Source: Candidatus Obscuribacterales bacterium
GTDB taxonomy: Bacteria; Cyanobacteriota; Vampirovibrionia; Obscuribacterales; Obscuribacteraceae
Direction: 5' to 3'
NCBI GenBank assembly: GCA_949127735.1
Contig: CASBPX010000179.1
Span: 1-37,775 of the forward strand
DNA: 37,775 bases
Made by a program: the position numbers and the translations under genes
In this document: piece by piece, positions 1 to 7,474 of the stretch
Layout: each line of letters starts with the position of its first letter
Numbering within the stretch: position 1 is the stretch's first letter
Notes under the pieces: generated by a model
The model's input: only the letters and a program-made list of their open reading frames with translations
The model's database searches: none
Told to the model about the DNA's origin: nothing

Positions 1-34
1 ACCTATAAGTTGTACGAAAACACAACTTACAGGT
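1..34. terminator. Hairpin at left edge, possible terminator
   Basis: Arms at 1-13 and 22-34 pair over 13 positions with one A-C mismatch around an 8-nt loop. A short A/T-rich stretch follows. It could end a gene lying left of the window. The U-tract is weak, so this is a structural call only. Confidence 0.35.
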
Positions 35-132
35 TGTAAAATTTCTTAGGCAGCGAAATCAAGCTAATCACCAGAATCAGTCAACTGAATCAATCACTCT
101 AATAAAATTGCAAATGCGCTATAGTCAACGGT

Positions 133-1236
133 ATGAAACCGTTGCGCAAAAAGAAAAAAATCAAACCCAGCAAAAGTGGTGTCAAAGCCGTCAAGGCAAA
201 GCCCCCTGAAGCTCCTACCTATGTTATTGCTCACAGCAAAGCAACAATGGGGCGCCAGGAAGAGCAAGCAGCCGCCAAAGTTATTCACGGCGGTTTTGTC
301 GGCAGCGGTGCCGAAGTAAGCAAATTCGAGTACGATTTTTGCCGTTTTCTTGGTTTGCCTGAAGGGCATGCACTGGCACTCTCAAGTGGAACAGCGGCAC
401 GATTTCTAGCACTAATGGTGCTCGATGCTGAAGGCAAAACTGTTGCTATTCCAGCATACTCAACCGGTTTGCGCAAAGCTGTTGCTTTAGCCAAAGCGCA
501 CGCCATAGCTGTAGACATTAAAGCCGGCACGGCCAATATTGACCTGGTTGCGGCAGCAAAAACAAAAGCCGAAATTATTTTTGTTGCCCACATGTTTGGT
601 GTGCCTGCATTGTTAATTGCAATTGATGGCAAGCACACAATTGAAGATTGTACACAGGCACTTGGTGCAAAAGTAAAAGGTGCACATGTAGGTTTGGCAT
701 CAAACATCGCTGTCTATTCTTTTGCTGCAGGAGAAATCATTACCTGTGGCGGCCAGGGTGGCATGCTGGTTTCAAAAGATTTGGAGCTTATCAATAAAGC
801 CCGTCTTTACCGTGATCATGACAACAATGGTGCCAACTTCAACTTCCAATTAACTGACATTCAAGCCGCAATCGGCCGCGTCCAACTGGAAAAATTGCCA
901 AAACTTTTGGCACGTCGCGAAGATATTTTCGACGCTTATAAAGACACAGGTTTCGGCATTTTAGAGTGGTCTGATGATGACGTTACGCCGGTGCGCCAAG
1001 CGGCCATATTACAGACAGAGCAAGCCCAAGCGGTGATTTTGCATCTCAAAGAGGCCTGTGTGGAATGTATTGTTCCAGTCGACAATATAAGCGAGCAGGA
1101 AGCGCTCTCTTGCCCTCTAGCGGCACAGCTGAGCAAAAGCACAGTGTCATTGCCTATTCATCCGCATCTAAGTAATGATGAAGTGCGCGAAATACTCGAA
1201 CAGTTGTATGAGTCTCAGACACAAACCCCCGCCTAG
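133..1236 (+). CDS. DegT/DnrJ/EryC1-family aminotransferase-like protein lacking the PLP lysine
   Basis: This is a fold-type I PLP enzyme of the sugar aminotransferase (DegT/DnrJ/EryC1/StrS) family, 367 residues. The family motifs appear in order: SSGTAA near residues 84-89 (phosphate binding), IEDCTQALGA near 170-179 (Asp and Gln facing the cofactor), and the loop SFAAGEIITCGGQGGM near 196-211. In that loop members normally have SFxxxK followed by TTGEGG, where Lys forms the Schiff base. Here the aligned residue is Glu201 (codon GAA at 733-735), so classical transamination is not expected. Some relatives such as ColD also replace this Lys (with His) and do other PLP chemistry. The first 27 residues form a Lys/Arg-rich tail. 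No clear Shine-Dalgarno precedes the ATG. The family call is firm; substrate and activity are unknown. Confidence 0.85.
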   Translation: MKPLRKKKKIKPSKSGVKAVKAKPPEAPTYVIAHSKATMGRQEEQAAAKVIHGGFVGSGAEVSKFEYDFCRFLGLPEGHALALSSGTAARFLALMVLDAEGKTVAIPAYSTGLRKAVALAKAHAIAVDIKAGTANIDLVAAAKTKAEIIFVAHMFGVPALLIAIDGKHTIEDCTQALGAKVKGAHVGLASNIAVYSFAAGEIITCGGQGGMLVSKDLELINKARLYRDHDNNGANFNFQLTDIQAAIGRVQLEKLPKLLARREDIFDAYKDTGFGILEWSDDDVTPVRQAAILQTEQAQAVILHLKEACVECIVPVDNISEQEALSCPLAAQLSKSTVSLPIHPHLSNDEVREILEQLYESQTQTPA

Positions 1237-1371
1237 CCTTAAACACGATTAATTTACAAGCAGGAACCAGGCGCTCATTTCTTTGTCTTAAGTAGGCGAC
1301 AGAAAACACCAATACGCAGTCCAAGCCTATCTGTTGCGCGGCGTTGACAAACGTTTGAAGGAACACTTCTT

Positions 1372-2103
1372 ATGACTCATATATTGAACAGCAGAGACTG
1401 CCGAATTTTGGCGCGCATATCAGTAGCTCTTTTTATGGTTACTTACACTTTAGTGAATCCGCTAGCCACCCAAGCCTGCGGTAGCAACGATATCGAAAAG
1501 CTTTTCGGCGGAATTGCCTCCTGGTACGGCGGAAAATTTCATGGCCGGAGAACAGCCTCAGGCAGTACCTATGACATGAATAAACTGACCTGCGCTCACA
1601 AGACATTGCCATTCGGCACAAAGCTTCTTGTGTTCAATCCGCAAAACGGCAAAAAAGTGGAAGTGGTAGTAACCGATCGCGGTCCTTATATCGGCCAAAG
1701 AGTAATTGACCTTTCCAAAGCCGCAGCAGACAAATTATCTATATCAGGCATTGGCACTGTGGTTTGCTATGCAGGTAAAAGAGTACTGAACGAACTAGCT
1801 CAGACAATGCGTAAGAAGAGCCGAGGGACACCACAGATGGTGGCTACCAAAATAACGAAAGCTCCTACTACTAAATTTGCTCAGATGAAATTTGCTTCGG
1901 CAACTAAAACTATTAATCAAGCGGTGTCCAGTGAGGCAGTCTCCAGTGAGTCAATTGTAAGTGAAGCCATTGCCAGTGAATTAGCTATCGCTCAACATGC
2001 AACCGATGAAACTACTGCATTGCCCGATGCTTTTACCTCTAACAGGATAGAAGAAAACACCAGGCTCAGTCAAACCGCATCAAGCGCCTACGGCCCTATT
2101 TAG
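1372..2103 (+). CDS. rlpA: RlpA-like double-psi beta-barrel protein
   Basis: Exported protein with an RlpA-like double-psi beta-barrel, 243 residues. A signal peptide occupies about residues 1-36, with hydrophobic core ISVALFMVTYTLV. The barrel covers about 43-140 and shows the hallmarks GIASWYGGKFHGRRTASG, LPFGTKL and VTDRGPY, where the Asp matches the catalytic Asp of RlpA lytic transglycosylases. RlpA proteins cleave glycan strands without stem peptides at the septum. There is no SPOR domain. The C-terminal third is Ser/Glu/Ala-rich, with short repeats of the type VSSEAVSSE, and is probably disordered. AAGGAA lies 8 nt before the ATG. The 3' end overlaps the convergent next gene by 8 bp. 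Confidence 0.88.
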   Translation: MTHILNSRDCRILARISVALFMVTYTLVNPLATQACGSNDIEKLFGGIASWYGGKFHGRRTASGSTYDMNKLTCAHKTLPFGTKLLVFNPQNGKKVEVVVTDRGPYIGQRVIDLSKAAADKLSISGIGTVVCYAGKRVLNELAQTMRKKSRGTPQMVATKITKAPTTKFAQMKFASATKTINQAVSSEAVSSESIVSEAIASELAIAQHATDETTALPDAFTSNRIEENTRLSQTASSAYGPI

Positions 2104-3196
2104 CTGGCGGAGCAATTTCAGGAAAGTTGGAAAGCAACATCCAATAAGTGCGGCCAGGTACACCACCAGCACCGGCTACTACCGGGCCTTCGATTAATCG
2201 CCCCTGCATTATCGCAACGCCATTTTTGGCGTCAATCGGAATGCTCTTTGCCTGGCCACGCAGAATTTGCGTTTGCGGTTGCAAGAGAATCATTTGGCCT
2301 TGCTGCACCAGAGCAGCAGCAGCCGATGGGCTTTGCTGCTTCATTAACTCAATCAGACTGTTGGCATCAAGGGCTGCCGGTGTTGCCACCACTTCAGGTA
2401 GCGGCTGACCCACAAAACCACTTAAGACAAAACCAAATTTTTGCCCGGCATTCTTACTCACTCTAAAAGTCTTGACCTCACCGTTTCTCAAAACAGCAAT
2501 CTCAGCCGAATTACCAGACGACTTAAATTGCTGCACTGCCGTAGGATAGTCAACGACGGGCTCGTTATTAACGGCCAACAGCCTGTCATAGAGCTGAACG
2601 TCTTTAATGCCGTCGGGTGTTTCGTCATATAAATAACCAACGAAAAACACAGGCGTATGCACGGCTTGCGGTGCTTGAAATTGAATCGATGCCAGTTGCC
2701 ATGAAAATAATCCGGAGCGTTTTAAAACAAAAGTTACGCCCTGTCCTGAAAATTTTTGCTCATGGTGAGAGACAAATTGATCAAGCGAGTCATAACTACT
2801 AGAATCGATTGTATTCGGCTCAACTTCTGGCGCCACACCAATAGTTTGCATACTGGTGGCCGCATCTACATTTGCTTTGGCACCGGCCATGTTTTCATTG
2901 CCAGAAACCAGGTTGCTGCAGCTGAAGAGATTAGCAATGCCTTTAGGGCTTAGCGCCATATCAATAATCGCCGAATCCTGCAGCGATGCCAGACTGCCCT
3001 TGACCGAAGGCACATCCATAAGTCTGGCCAGTTTGGTGGTGTCGCCAGCCTCGGCTGCTTTTCTCAACGAGTCGATTGCCAGATAAGGCGAAGCAAACCA
3101 GTAGGCGAGGGCGCAATTTACAATCAAAAAGACGCCTATTAAAATCAAAGTCAATGGTGACTGCCTGGTAGCGGGCGCAATTTGTTGATTCTGCAT
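2096..3196 (-). CDS. DUF2939 and PDZ domain membrane protein
   Basis: Protein of unknown function, 366 residues, anchored by one N-terminal helix (about 15-38, LTLILIGVFLIVNCALAYWF). The segment after it (about 40-90, YLAIDSLRKAAEAGDTTKLA) resembles DUF2939. A PDZ-like domain follows at about 180-260, with VGYLYDE, the carboxylate-loop-like DRLLAVNNEPV and LRNGEVKTFRV. PDZ domains bind C-terminal peptides, so an envelope scaffold or protease-partner role is possible, but no catalytic domain is present. AGGGGA lies 8 nt before the ATG. Just upstream sits a 15-bp tandem repeat. The gene is convergent with the RlpA gene. Confidence 0.7.
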   Translation of the reverse strand: MQNQQIAPATRQSPLTLILIGVFLIVNCALAYWFASPYLAIDSLRKAAEAGDTTKLARLMDVPSVKGSLASLQDSAIIDMALSPKGIANLFSCSNLVSGNENMAGAKANVDAATSMQTIGVAPEVEPNTIDSSSYDSLDQFVSHHEQKFSGQGVTFVLKRSGLFSWQLASIQFQAPQAVHTPVFFVGYLYDETPDGIKDVQLYDRLLAVNNEPVVDYPTAVQQFKSSGNSAEIAVLRNGEVKTFRVSKNAGQKFGFVLSGFVGQPLPEVVATPAALDANSLIELMKQQSPSAAAALVQQGQMILLQPQTQILRGQAKSIPIDAKNGVAIMQGRLIEGPVVAGAGGVPGRTYWMLLSNFPEIAPPAK

Positions 3197-3214
3197 TGAA
3201 ATGGTCCCCTGTTA

Positions 3215-3244
3215 CAGTCTCCTGTTTGCCAGTCTCCGGCTTGC
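3215..3244. repeat. Two imperfect 15-bp tandem repeats
   Basis: CAGTCTCCTGTTTGC is followed directly by CAGTCTCCGGCTTGC and then CAGT. The pair lies 20-50 bp upstream of the start of the DUF2939/PDZ gene, within its likely 5' leader or promoter. A regulatory role is possible but not shown. Confidence 0.5.
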
Positions 3245-3317
3245 CAGTACTTTATCAGCTCAGCGCCAATCTAAGTAGCATTCCGGCTCATCGACTACAA
3301 GCAAAATAGGCTTTGGC

Positions 3318-3343
3318 AAAAACCGAAGGATCCTTCGGTTTTT
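3318..3343 (-). terminator. Intrinsic terminator of umuDC
   Basis: A perfect 26-bp palindrome has an A5 tract on one side and a T5 tract on the other. Its core is ACCGAAGGATCCTTCGGT. It lies 26 bp beyond the umuC stop, where a rho-independent terminator for the minus-strand operon is expected. By symmetry it could act in both directions. Confidence 0.8.
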
Positions 3344-3369
3344 CAAATTGCTTGTTTTTCATCTAGGAG

Positions 3370-4653
3370 TTACTTGGCATGAGCAATAGGCAATTCTTTC
3401 CAGCTGGTCGTATATTCGGGGCTTTTAAAATTGCTTTTAATTTGCCAACTGTGATTTTGTCCCTCTGCGGCCAGATAGAGAGTACCTCGACCCATGGTCG
3501 AATTGGTGGCATCCATCAGTTTCATAATTTTTACAGAGCGACTGACTGAAGCTTCAGATTGAAAAAGTGAAAGCTGGCGCTCATTGATTGAGCTAAGATC
3601 AAGTAAACTGACACCGGCCTTTTGATAAGCATATCCTTTTTTGTATATCTGCCGAAGAGCGGTAATGGCGGCTTTAACAAGTTGAATGGAATCATCGGTA
3701 GGTGTTTTTAGAGTAACAGTGGCGGTCTGCGAATAAAGATCTTCAGGCGCAGCAAAGCGATTGGTTTTAATAAATACTTGCAGGGCACCGGCCAGAGACT
3801 CGTCGGTGCGAAGCTTTAGAGCTGCCGTAGCCATATAAGTAGCCACCGCTTGTTCGAGATCACTGAGCTCATAGACATAGGTGCCAAATGATCGCGAAGA
3901 GAGAATTTGCTTTCTTACTGGTGCAATTTCGGTCATAGAAAGGCACGACTGGCCACGCAGCTCGCGCACAGAGCGTTCGACAACAACACTGAAAAGCTCT
4001 TTCATTTTCTCTAAATCGCTATCGTGAAAGTCTTTTACTGTTCTGATGCCAATGTTTTCTAATCGCTCCACCAGTTTGCGCCCAATGCCCCAGACGTCGC
4101 CAACCGGCGCAGCGGCAAAAAGGTCAAGACGCTCTGACTGACTTAAGGCTGAAATATCGAAGACGCCACCACATTCAGTGCGCTTTTTAGCTGTAGCATT
4201 GGCTAGCTTAGCCAGAGTTTTTGTGGCAGCGATGCCGACACAGACTGGCACTCCTACTTGCTGTTTGATACTCTGACGAATTAGCCGGCCATGAGCTACG
4301 CGATCATTGACGCCACTAAAATCTAAAAAACACTCGTCAATCGAATAAATTTCTTGCGAAGGGCTGAAACTTCTCAATATGCTCATTATGCGTTCAGAAA
4401 GATCACCGTAAAGCGCGTAATTTGAAGACAAAGTAACGATGCTCTTTTGCTTAACCAGCTCGGTAATTTTAAAAAGCGGCACTCCCATTTTTACGCCCAA
4501 ATCTTTTGCCTCACTTGAGCGCGACACCACACAGCCATCATTGTTTGAAAGGACGACTACAGGACGACCTTCGAGCTTCGGATTAAAAAGTCTTTCACAA
4601 GAAACGTAAAAATTATTGCAGTCTATCAGGGCGAATCTTTCGGCCTCAACCAT
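3370..4653 (-). CDS. umuC: Y-family DNA polymerase V subunit UmuC
   Basis: Error-prone translesion polymerase subunit, 427 residues (E. coli UmuC has 422). The catalytic carboxylates are all present: Asp11 in [16 protein letters not shown], and Asp106-Glu107 in [14 protein letters not shown]. The fingers motif [15 protein letters not shown] and the HhH segment [17 protein letters not shown] are intact, as is the little-finger region. UmuC normally works with cleaved UmuD' dimers on RecA filaments. It lies 21 bp downstream of umuD with a strong GGAGG before its ATG, so the two are co-transcribed. A palindromic terminator follows. The family call is secure. Confidence 0.95.
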   Translation of the reverse strand: MVEAERFALIDCNNFYVSCERLFNPKLEGRPVVVLSNNDGCVVSRSSEAKDLGVKMGVPLFKITELVKQKSIVTLSSNYALYGDLSERIMSILRSFSPSQEIYSIDECFLDFSGVNDRVAHGRLIRQSIKQQVGVPVCVGIAATKTLAKLANATAKKRTECGGVFDISALSQSERLDLFAAAPVGDVWGIGRKLVERLENIGIRTVKDFHDSDLEKMKELFSVVVERSVRELRGQSCLSMTEIAPVRKQILSSRSFGTYVYELSDLEQAVATYMATAALKLRTDESLAGALQVFIKTNRFAAPEDLYSQTATVTLKTPTDDSIQLVKAAITALRQIYKKGYAYQKAGVSLLDLSSINERQLSLFQSEASVSRSVKIMKLMDATNSTMGRGTLYLAAEGQNHSWQIKSNFKSPEYTTSWKELPIAHAK

Positions 4654-4674
4654 GTATTCCCGCCTCCCCCCTTC

Positions 4675-5076
4675 TTAAAGCTCGTGAATGACATTTGTGA
4701 CAGTGCCCCAGATTTCAAAAGCGGTTGATTCTGAAACAATGATCGCCGGATATTCGCAATTTTCTGCCACCAAACTCACGTCGCTGCCTTGCAAAGACAG
4801 ACGGCGAATGAGCAGTTCGCCATCTAAAACAGCAACAATCACTTTTTTGTGCTGGGCCTGAACAGCACGGTCAACAATAATCAAATCGCCGCTATGAATT
4901 CCTGCACCAATCATGGAATCACCTTCCACTCTTAAAAAAAAAGTTGCTTCTCGATGCTTAATCAACAAACTGTTGAGATCTAACTTCAGTTCCAGATAGT
5001 CGTCGGCGGGTGAAGGAAAGCCGGCTGAACGCCTACTTTCGTTTAGTACATCTAGACTCGGGTCATTTTCCGACAA
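4675..5076 (-). CDS. umuD: UmuD-like S24 protein with Arg in place of the catalytic Lys
   Basis: LexA/UmuD-type serine peptidase-like partner of UmuC, 133 residues. The cleavage region SAGFPSPADDY (about 17-27) and the nucleophile motif VEGDSMIGAG (Ser54) are conserved. In E. coli UmuD the dyad Lys97 lies in DGEFTVKKL; here the aligned run is DGELLIRRL, so Arg91 (CGC at 4804-4806, minus strand) replaces Lys. Arg is a poor general base, so self-cleavage should be impaired or absent. The start is TTG: an upstream in-frame stop lies at 5089-5091, no ATG precedes the cleavage site, and AAGG and GAGG lie just upstream. The N-terminal arm before the cleavage site is only about 18 residues, shorter than in E. 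coli. Confidence 0.88.
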   Translation of the reverse strand: MSENDPSLDVLNESRRSAGFPSPADDYLELKLDLNSLLIKHREATFFLRVEGDSMIGAGIHSGDLIIVDRAVQAQHKKVIVAVLDGELLIRRLSLQGSDVSLVAENCEYPAIIVSESTAFEIWGTVTNVIHEL

Positions 5077-5099
5077 ATGCCTTACACCTCACCCATACT

Positions 5100-5128
5100 T
5101 ACATACGGTACCACGCCTCGTCTGTCAA
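5100..5128 (-). promoter_or_regulatory. Candidate umuDC promoter
   Basis: Read on the minus strand, a perfect TTGACA (5128-5123) is followed after 17 bp by TATGTA (5105-5100). The -35 overlaps a 12-bp palindrome, the layout expected of a repressed SOS-type promoter. The -10 match is weak. Confidence 0.5.
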
Positions 5129-5135
5129 TATTGAC
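5124..5135. promoter_or_regulatory. Palindromic operator between umuDC and the TPR gene
   Basis: GTCAATATTGAC is a perfect 12-bp palindrome in the 130-bp divergent region. Each half supplies a TTGAC in opposite directions: TTGACA towards umuD, and TTGACC (5131-5136) towards the TPR gene with a weak TACTCT 18 bp on. A bound repressor would cover both -35 elements. It is not the canonical E. coli, Bacillus or cyanobacterial LexA box, so the binding protein is unknown. Confidence 0.5.
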
Positions 5136-5205
5136 CAGCTCGACCTCAATGACCTACTCTACAGTTCACAAACTCTACATAAATCGCCGCTTCAGGAGCA
5201 GCCCA

Positions 5206-6456
5206 TTGCTGAATTCTATTGTTGCTCGACAGACAGGCAAAAGATACAATTTTTTAGCCTGCTTTTCGCTAATACTTTGCAGTTTCATCGCTGTAATTCA
5301 TCCAGCACTATCTGAAGAAGGTTCAGCGCCCGGGGCTAAGTGGCAAGAAGTGGAAGTTCAAGCCGAATCGCTATTTTTGCAGGGAAGTTTTAGTGAAGCT
5401 GAAAAACATTGGTCAGCTGCTGAGGCTCAAGCAGTACAAGAGAAAGATGAGCTTCACCTAGCTGAGACTCTGAACGCTAAAACGCACCTTTATATAAAAC
5501 AAAAAAGATACGCTGAAGCTCATGATGATTTAGTCAAAGCACTGGCTATAAGAGAAAAATTGCTAGGGGCTTCCAGCGATAAAGTATTTGAAACACGCGG
5601 CAATTTAGCCTTAATAGCACACAAACTGGGTAAAGACGAAGAGGCGGAGAGCCTTTACAAGCAAACTATAGTTAGCAAACGCCATGCGCAAAATTCAACA
5701 TCATTAGCCACCACCTTAACCAATCTGGCTAATCTTTACACCGAAATGAAGCGCATTGAAGAAGCCAAAGTACTCTATCTCGAAGCTCTCGACCTCGATC
5801 AGAAGGCGCTGGGAAAAGACAACAAAGAAACGGCCCAGGATCTCTTCAACCTCGGTGCCATGTTCTACCAACACAATTACAACAAAGAAGCTGTGGACTA
5901 TTTCAAACAGGCTCTGGCTGTCTATTCCACTCTCAATGATATACCAGGGCAAATTAAGTCATATCATTATCTTGGTCTTTGCCACGCTGAAGAAAACACT
6001 CACGATGCCGCCATTGATGCTTACAGAAAAGCGCTGTCTTTACACACTAGGCTTAAAGGCGAAAATCATCCCGACACCTTTGTGCATCAGTTGAATCTGG
6101 CCCGCAGCCTTGACCAGACCGGCAAATCTGGTGAGGCGGAAAAGCTTTATCAAAGCACACTGGCAGCCGCCAACGAAAATCATCGCGAAGCCAAAATGAA
6201 AACCATTGAATGCACAATTGAATATGCGCATTTCCTCAGGAGGCATTCCAGACAGACAGAAGCAGAGAAGCTACTAAAGAACCTTTTGCCTGCATATGAA
6301 ACTCTATCTGTTGCAGACAGAAAGCAACTCTATGAGATGCCACGAATCTACTCAGACGTGCTGAAAGAACTGAAAAAAGACAGTGAAAGCGATGCCATGG
6401 CGCGCAAACATCTGCATGTTTTCGGTACAACAGCTAAAACTAAAACTCATCAGTGA
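5206..6456 (+). CDS. Secreted tetratricopeptide-repeat protein
   Basis: Exported protein of about 416 residues made mostly of kinesin-light-chain-like TPR units. I place the start at TTG 5206: AGGAG lies 7 nt upstream, and the resulting N-terminus gives a clean signal peptide (RQTGKR, then FLACFSLILCSFIAVI, cleavage near ALS). Longer starts in the same frame would run through the umuDC promoter. TPR helices run from about residue 50 to 380, with units such as AETLNAKTHLYIKQKRYAEA and LATTLTNLANLYTEMKRIEE. TPR arrays bind partner proteins; no enzymatic domain is visible. The stop codon forms part of the GAGG of the next gene, so the two are probably coupled. Confidence 0.8.
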   Translation: MLNSIVARQTGKRYNFLACFSLILCSFIAVIHPALSEEGSAPGAKWQEVEVQAESLFLQGSFSEAEKHWSAAEAQAVQEKDELHLAETLNAKTHLYIKQKRYAEAHDDLVKALAIREKLLGASSDKVFETRGNLALIAHKLGKDEEAESLYKQTIVSKRHAQNSTSLATTLTNLANLYTEMKRIEEAKVLYLEALDLDQKALGKDNKETAQDLFNLGAMFYQHNYNKEAVDYFKQALAVYSTLNDIPGQIKSYHYLGLCHAEENTHDAAIDAYRKALSLHTRLKGENHPDTFVHQLNLARSLDQTGKSGEAEKLYQSTLAAANENHREAKMKTIECTIEYAHFLRRHSRQTEAEKLLKNLLPAYETLSVADRKQLYEMPRIYSDVLKELKKDSESDAMARKHLHVFGTTAKTKTHQ

Positions 6457-6466
6457 GGCTGAAATA

Positions 6467-7147
6467 ATGCAACTCACTGCGGAAATTAAAGACGACAATT
6501 ACGCAGAGCTACCTCGCCAGCAAGAGGCTCACTATGCCAGTTCTACAGACACGCTCTTGCGGGCCGACGCCAGTACAGGCAAGCATTATTTCGACCTTAA
6601 CGCCGCCGCCAAATCATATTCAGGCCCGTGGCTCTTTGGCCGCGAGCATATTCAAATTTCGGTAAACGGCATGAAAGCTCAGTGGATGCAGTGGTGCCCC
6701 GTTCCCGCAGACATCCGCGACGGCATTCAAATGCGGGGCAATGTCATCTACCAGAACCCTAACGGCACTTATCGCACATCAGGCGACCTTTATGAAGGCG
6801 CTATTGAGTCTCATGGTGATGAGAAATACTTTGTCGGACGCACTCAGCACACATTTTTTGCCAATAACCTTCCTGGCGGCCAGCTGAAGGTTGTGGCCAA
6901 TATTAAAATAGAATTGAACGAAAGGTTGCCGTACAACCCTATGCTGACGCGATCATCTTCTCCTCCTGCGCAAAATGTAGTTGCTTCTTATGGCCAACAA
7001 GCTGTAAGTTACGGTAACAGCAGCGGCAATTTAGTCGGCCAACCGCAAGGGCAAAATGTTGATGCCAACTACGGTTCACAAAACAATTATCAGGAGCCGC
7101 AATACGGTCAGAGCGGAAATGCACCGTTGGGTGATAGCGAATTTTAG
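6467..7147 (+). CDS. Unknown protein with Q/G/N/Y-rich tail
   Basis: Unrecognised protein of 226 residues. The ATG at 6467 is chosen because GAGG overlaps the upstream stop 8 nt before it; a longer frame would overlap the TPR gene by 74 nt. There is no signal peptide. Residues about 1-150 form a compact region with HYFDLNAAAKSYSGPWLFGR and QWMQWCPVPADIRDG, which I cannot assign. The last 70 residues are low-complexity and rich in Gln, Gly, Asn, Tyr and Ser (for example YGQQAVSYGNSSGNLVGQ), similar in composition to prion-like disordered tails. It is probably in an operon with the TPR gene and the small secreted protein downstream. Confidence 0.7.
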   Translation: MQLTAEIKDDNYAELPRQQEAHYASSTDTLLRADASTGKHYFDLNAAAKSYSGPWLFGREHIQISVNGMKAQWMQWCPVPADIRDGIQMRGNVIYQNPNGTYRTSGDLYEGAIESHGDEKYFVGRTQHTFFANNLPGGQLKVVANIKIELNERLPYNPMLTRSSSPPAQNVVASYGQQAVSYGNSSGNLVGQPQGQNVDANYGSQNNYQEPQYGQSGNAPLGDSEF

Positions 7148-7162
7148 TAAGGAAGACAGGCC

Positions 7163-7402
7163 GTGAATAAATCTATGATTTTAATTGCGACATTAGTAAT
7201 GATGCCGACTCTTGCTCAGGCTGCGCAAGCCGAAGGCTACGCCACCGGTGGGGTCAAGAAGGGCGTGAAAGTCAGTACGGGCGGTGTGAAGAAAGGTGCC
7301 AATGTCACAGTTGGTGGGGTAAAAAAAGGGGTCAATGTCACCGTTGGTGGCACCAAAAAAGGGATGAAAGAAACCAAGAAATTTTTCAAAAAAGTCTTTT
7401 AA
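7163..7402 (+). CDS. Small secreted cationic protein with 11-residue repeats
   Basis: Predicted exported peptide of 79 residues. A signal peptide (about 1-22, ILIATLVMMPTLAQAAQA) is followed by four 11-residue repeats of consensus GGVKKGVNVTV and a Lys/Phe-rich end KKFFKKVF. Start GTG 7163 has AAGGA upstream; ATG 7175 is an alternative. The mature part is strongly basic (about 14 Lys) with no cysteines. An 11-residue period is known from membrane-binding helical repeats such as synucleins, but the Gly/Val content here also fits beta structure. Envelope or nucleic-acid binding is possible. I do not recognise the family. Confidence 0.7.
   Translation: MNKSMILIATLVMMPTLAQAAQAEGYATGGVKKGVKVSTGGVKKGANVTVGGVKKGVNVTVGGTKKGMKETKKFFKKVF
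7247..7378 (+). repeat. Four 33-bp coding tandem repeats
   Basis: Units begin at 7247, 7280, 7313 and 7346. Each encodes GG(V/T)KKG plus five residues. Synonymous differences between units suggest selection on the peptide rather than a fresh duplication. Confidence 0.8.
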
Positions 7403-7418
7403 GAACTGAAAACAAAAA

Positions 7419-7445
7419 GTCTGACCACCTATAAGGCAATCAGAC
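7419..7445. terminator. Hairpin between convergent genes
   Basis: GTCTGA and TCAGAC pair around a 15-nt loop, flanked by AAAAA on the left and ACTTTT on the right. It lies in the 72-bp gap between two convergent stop codons, so a two-way terminator is plausible. Confidence 0.55.
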
Positions 7446-7474
7446 ACTTTTGCTTGTCCCCACTGACAAACTTT

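Noticed and set aside
5077-5205. Longer N-terminus of the TPR protein from ATG 5077
   Set aside because: It would cover the umuDC promoter and palindrome and push the signal peptide about 50 residues inward.
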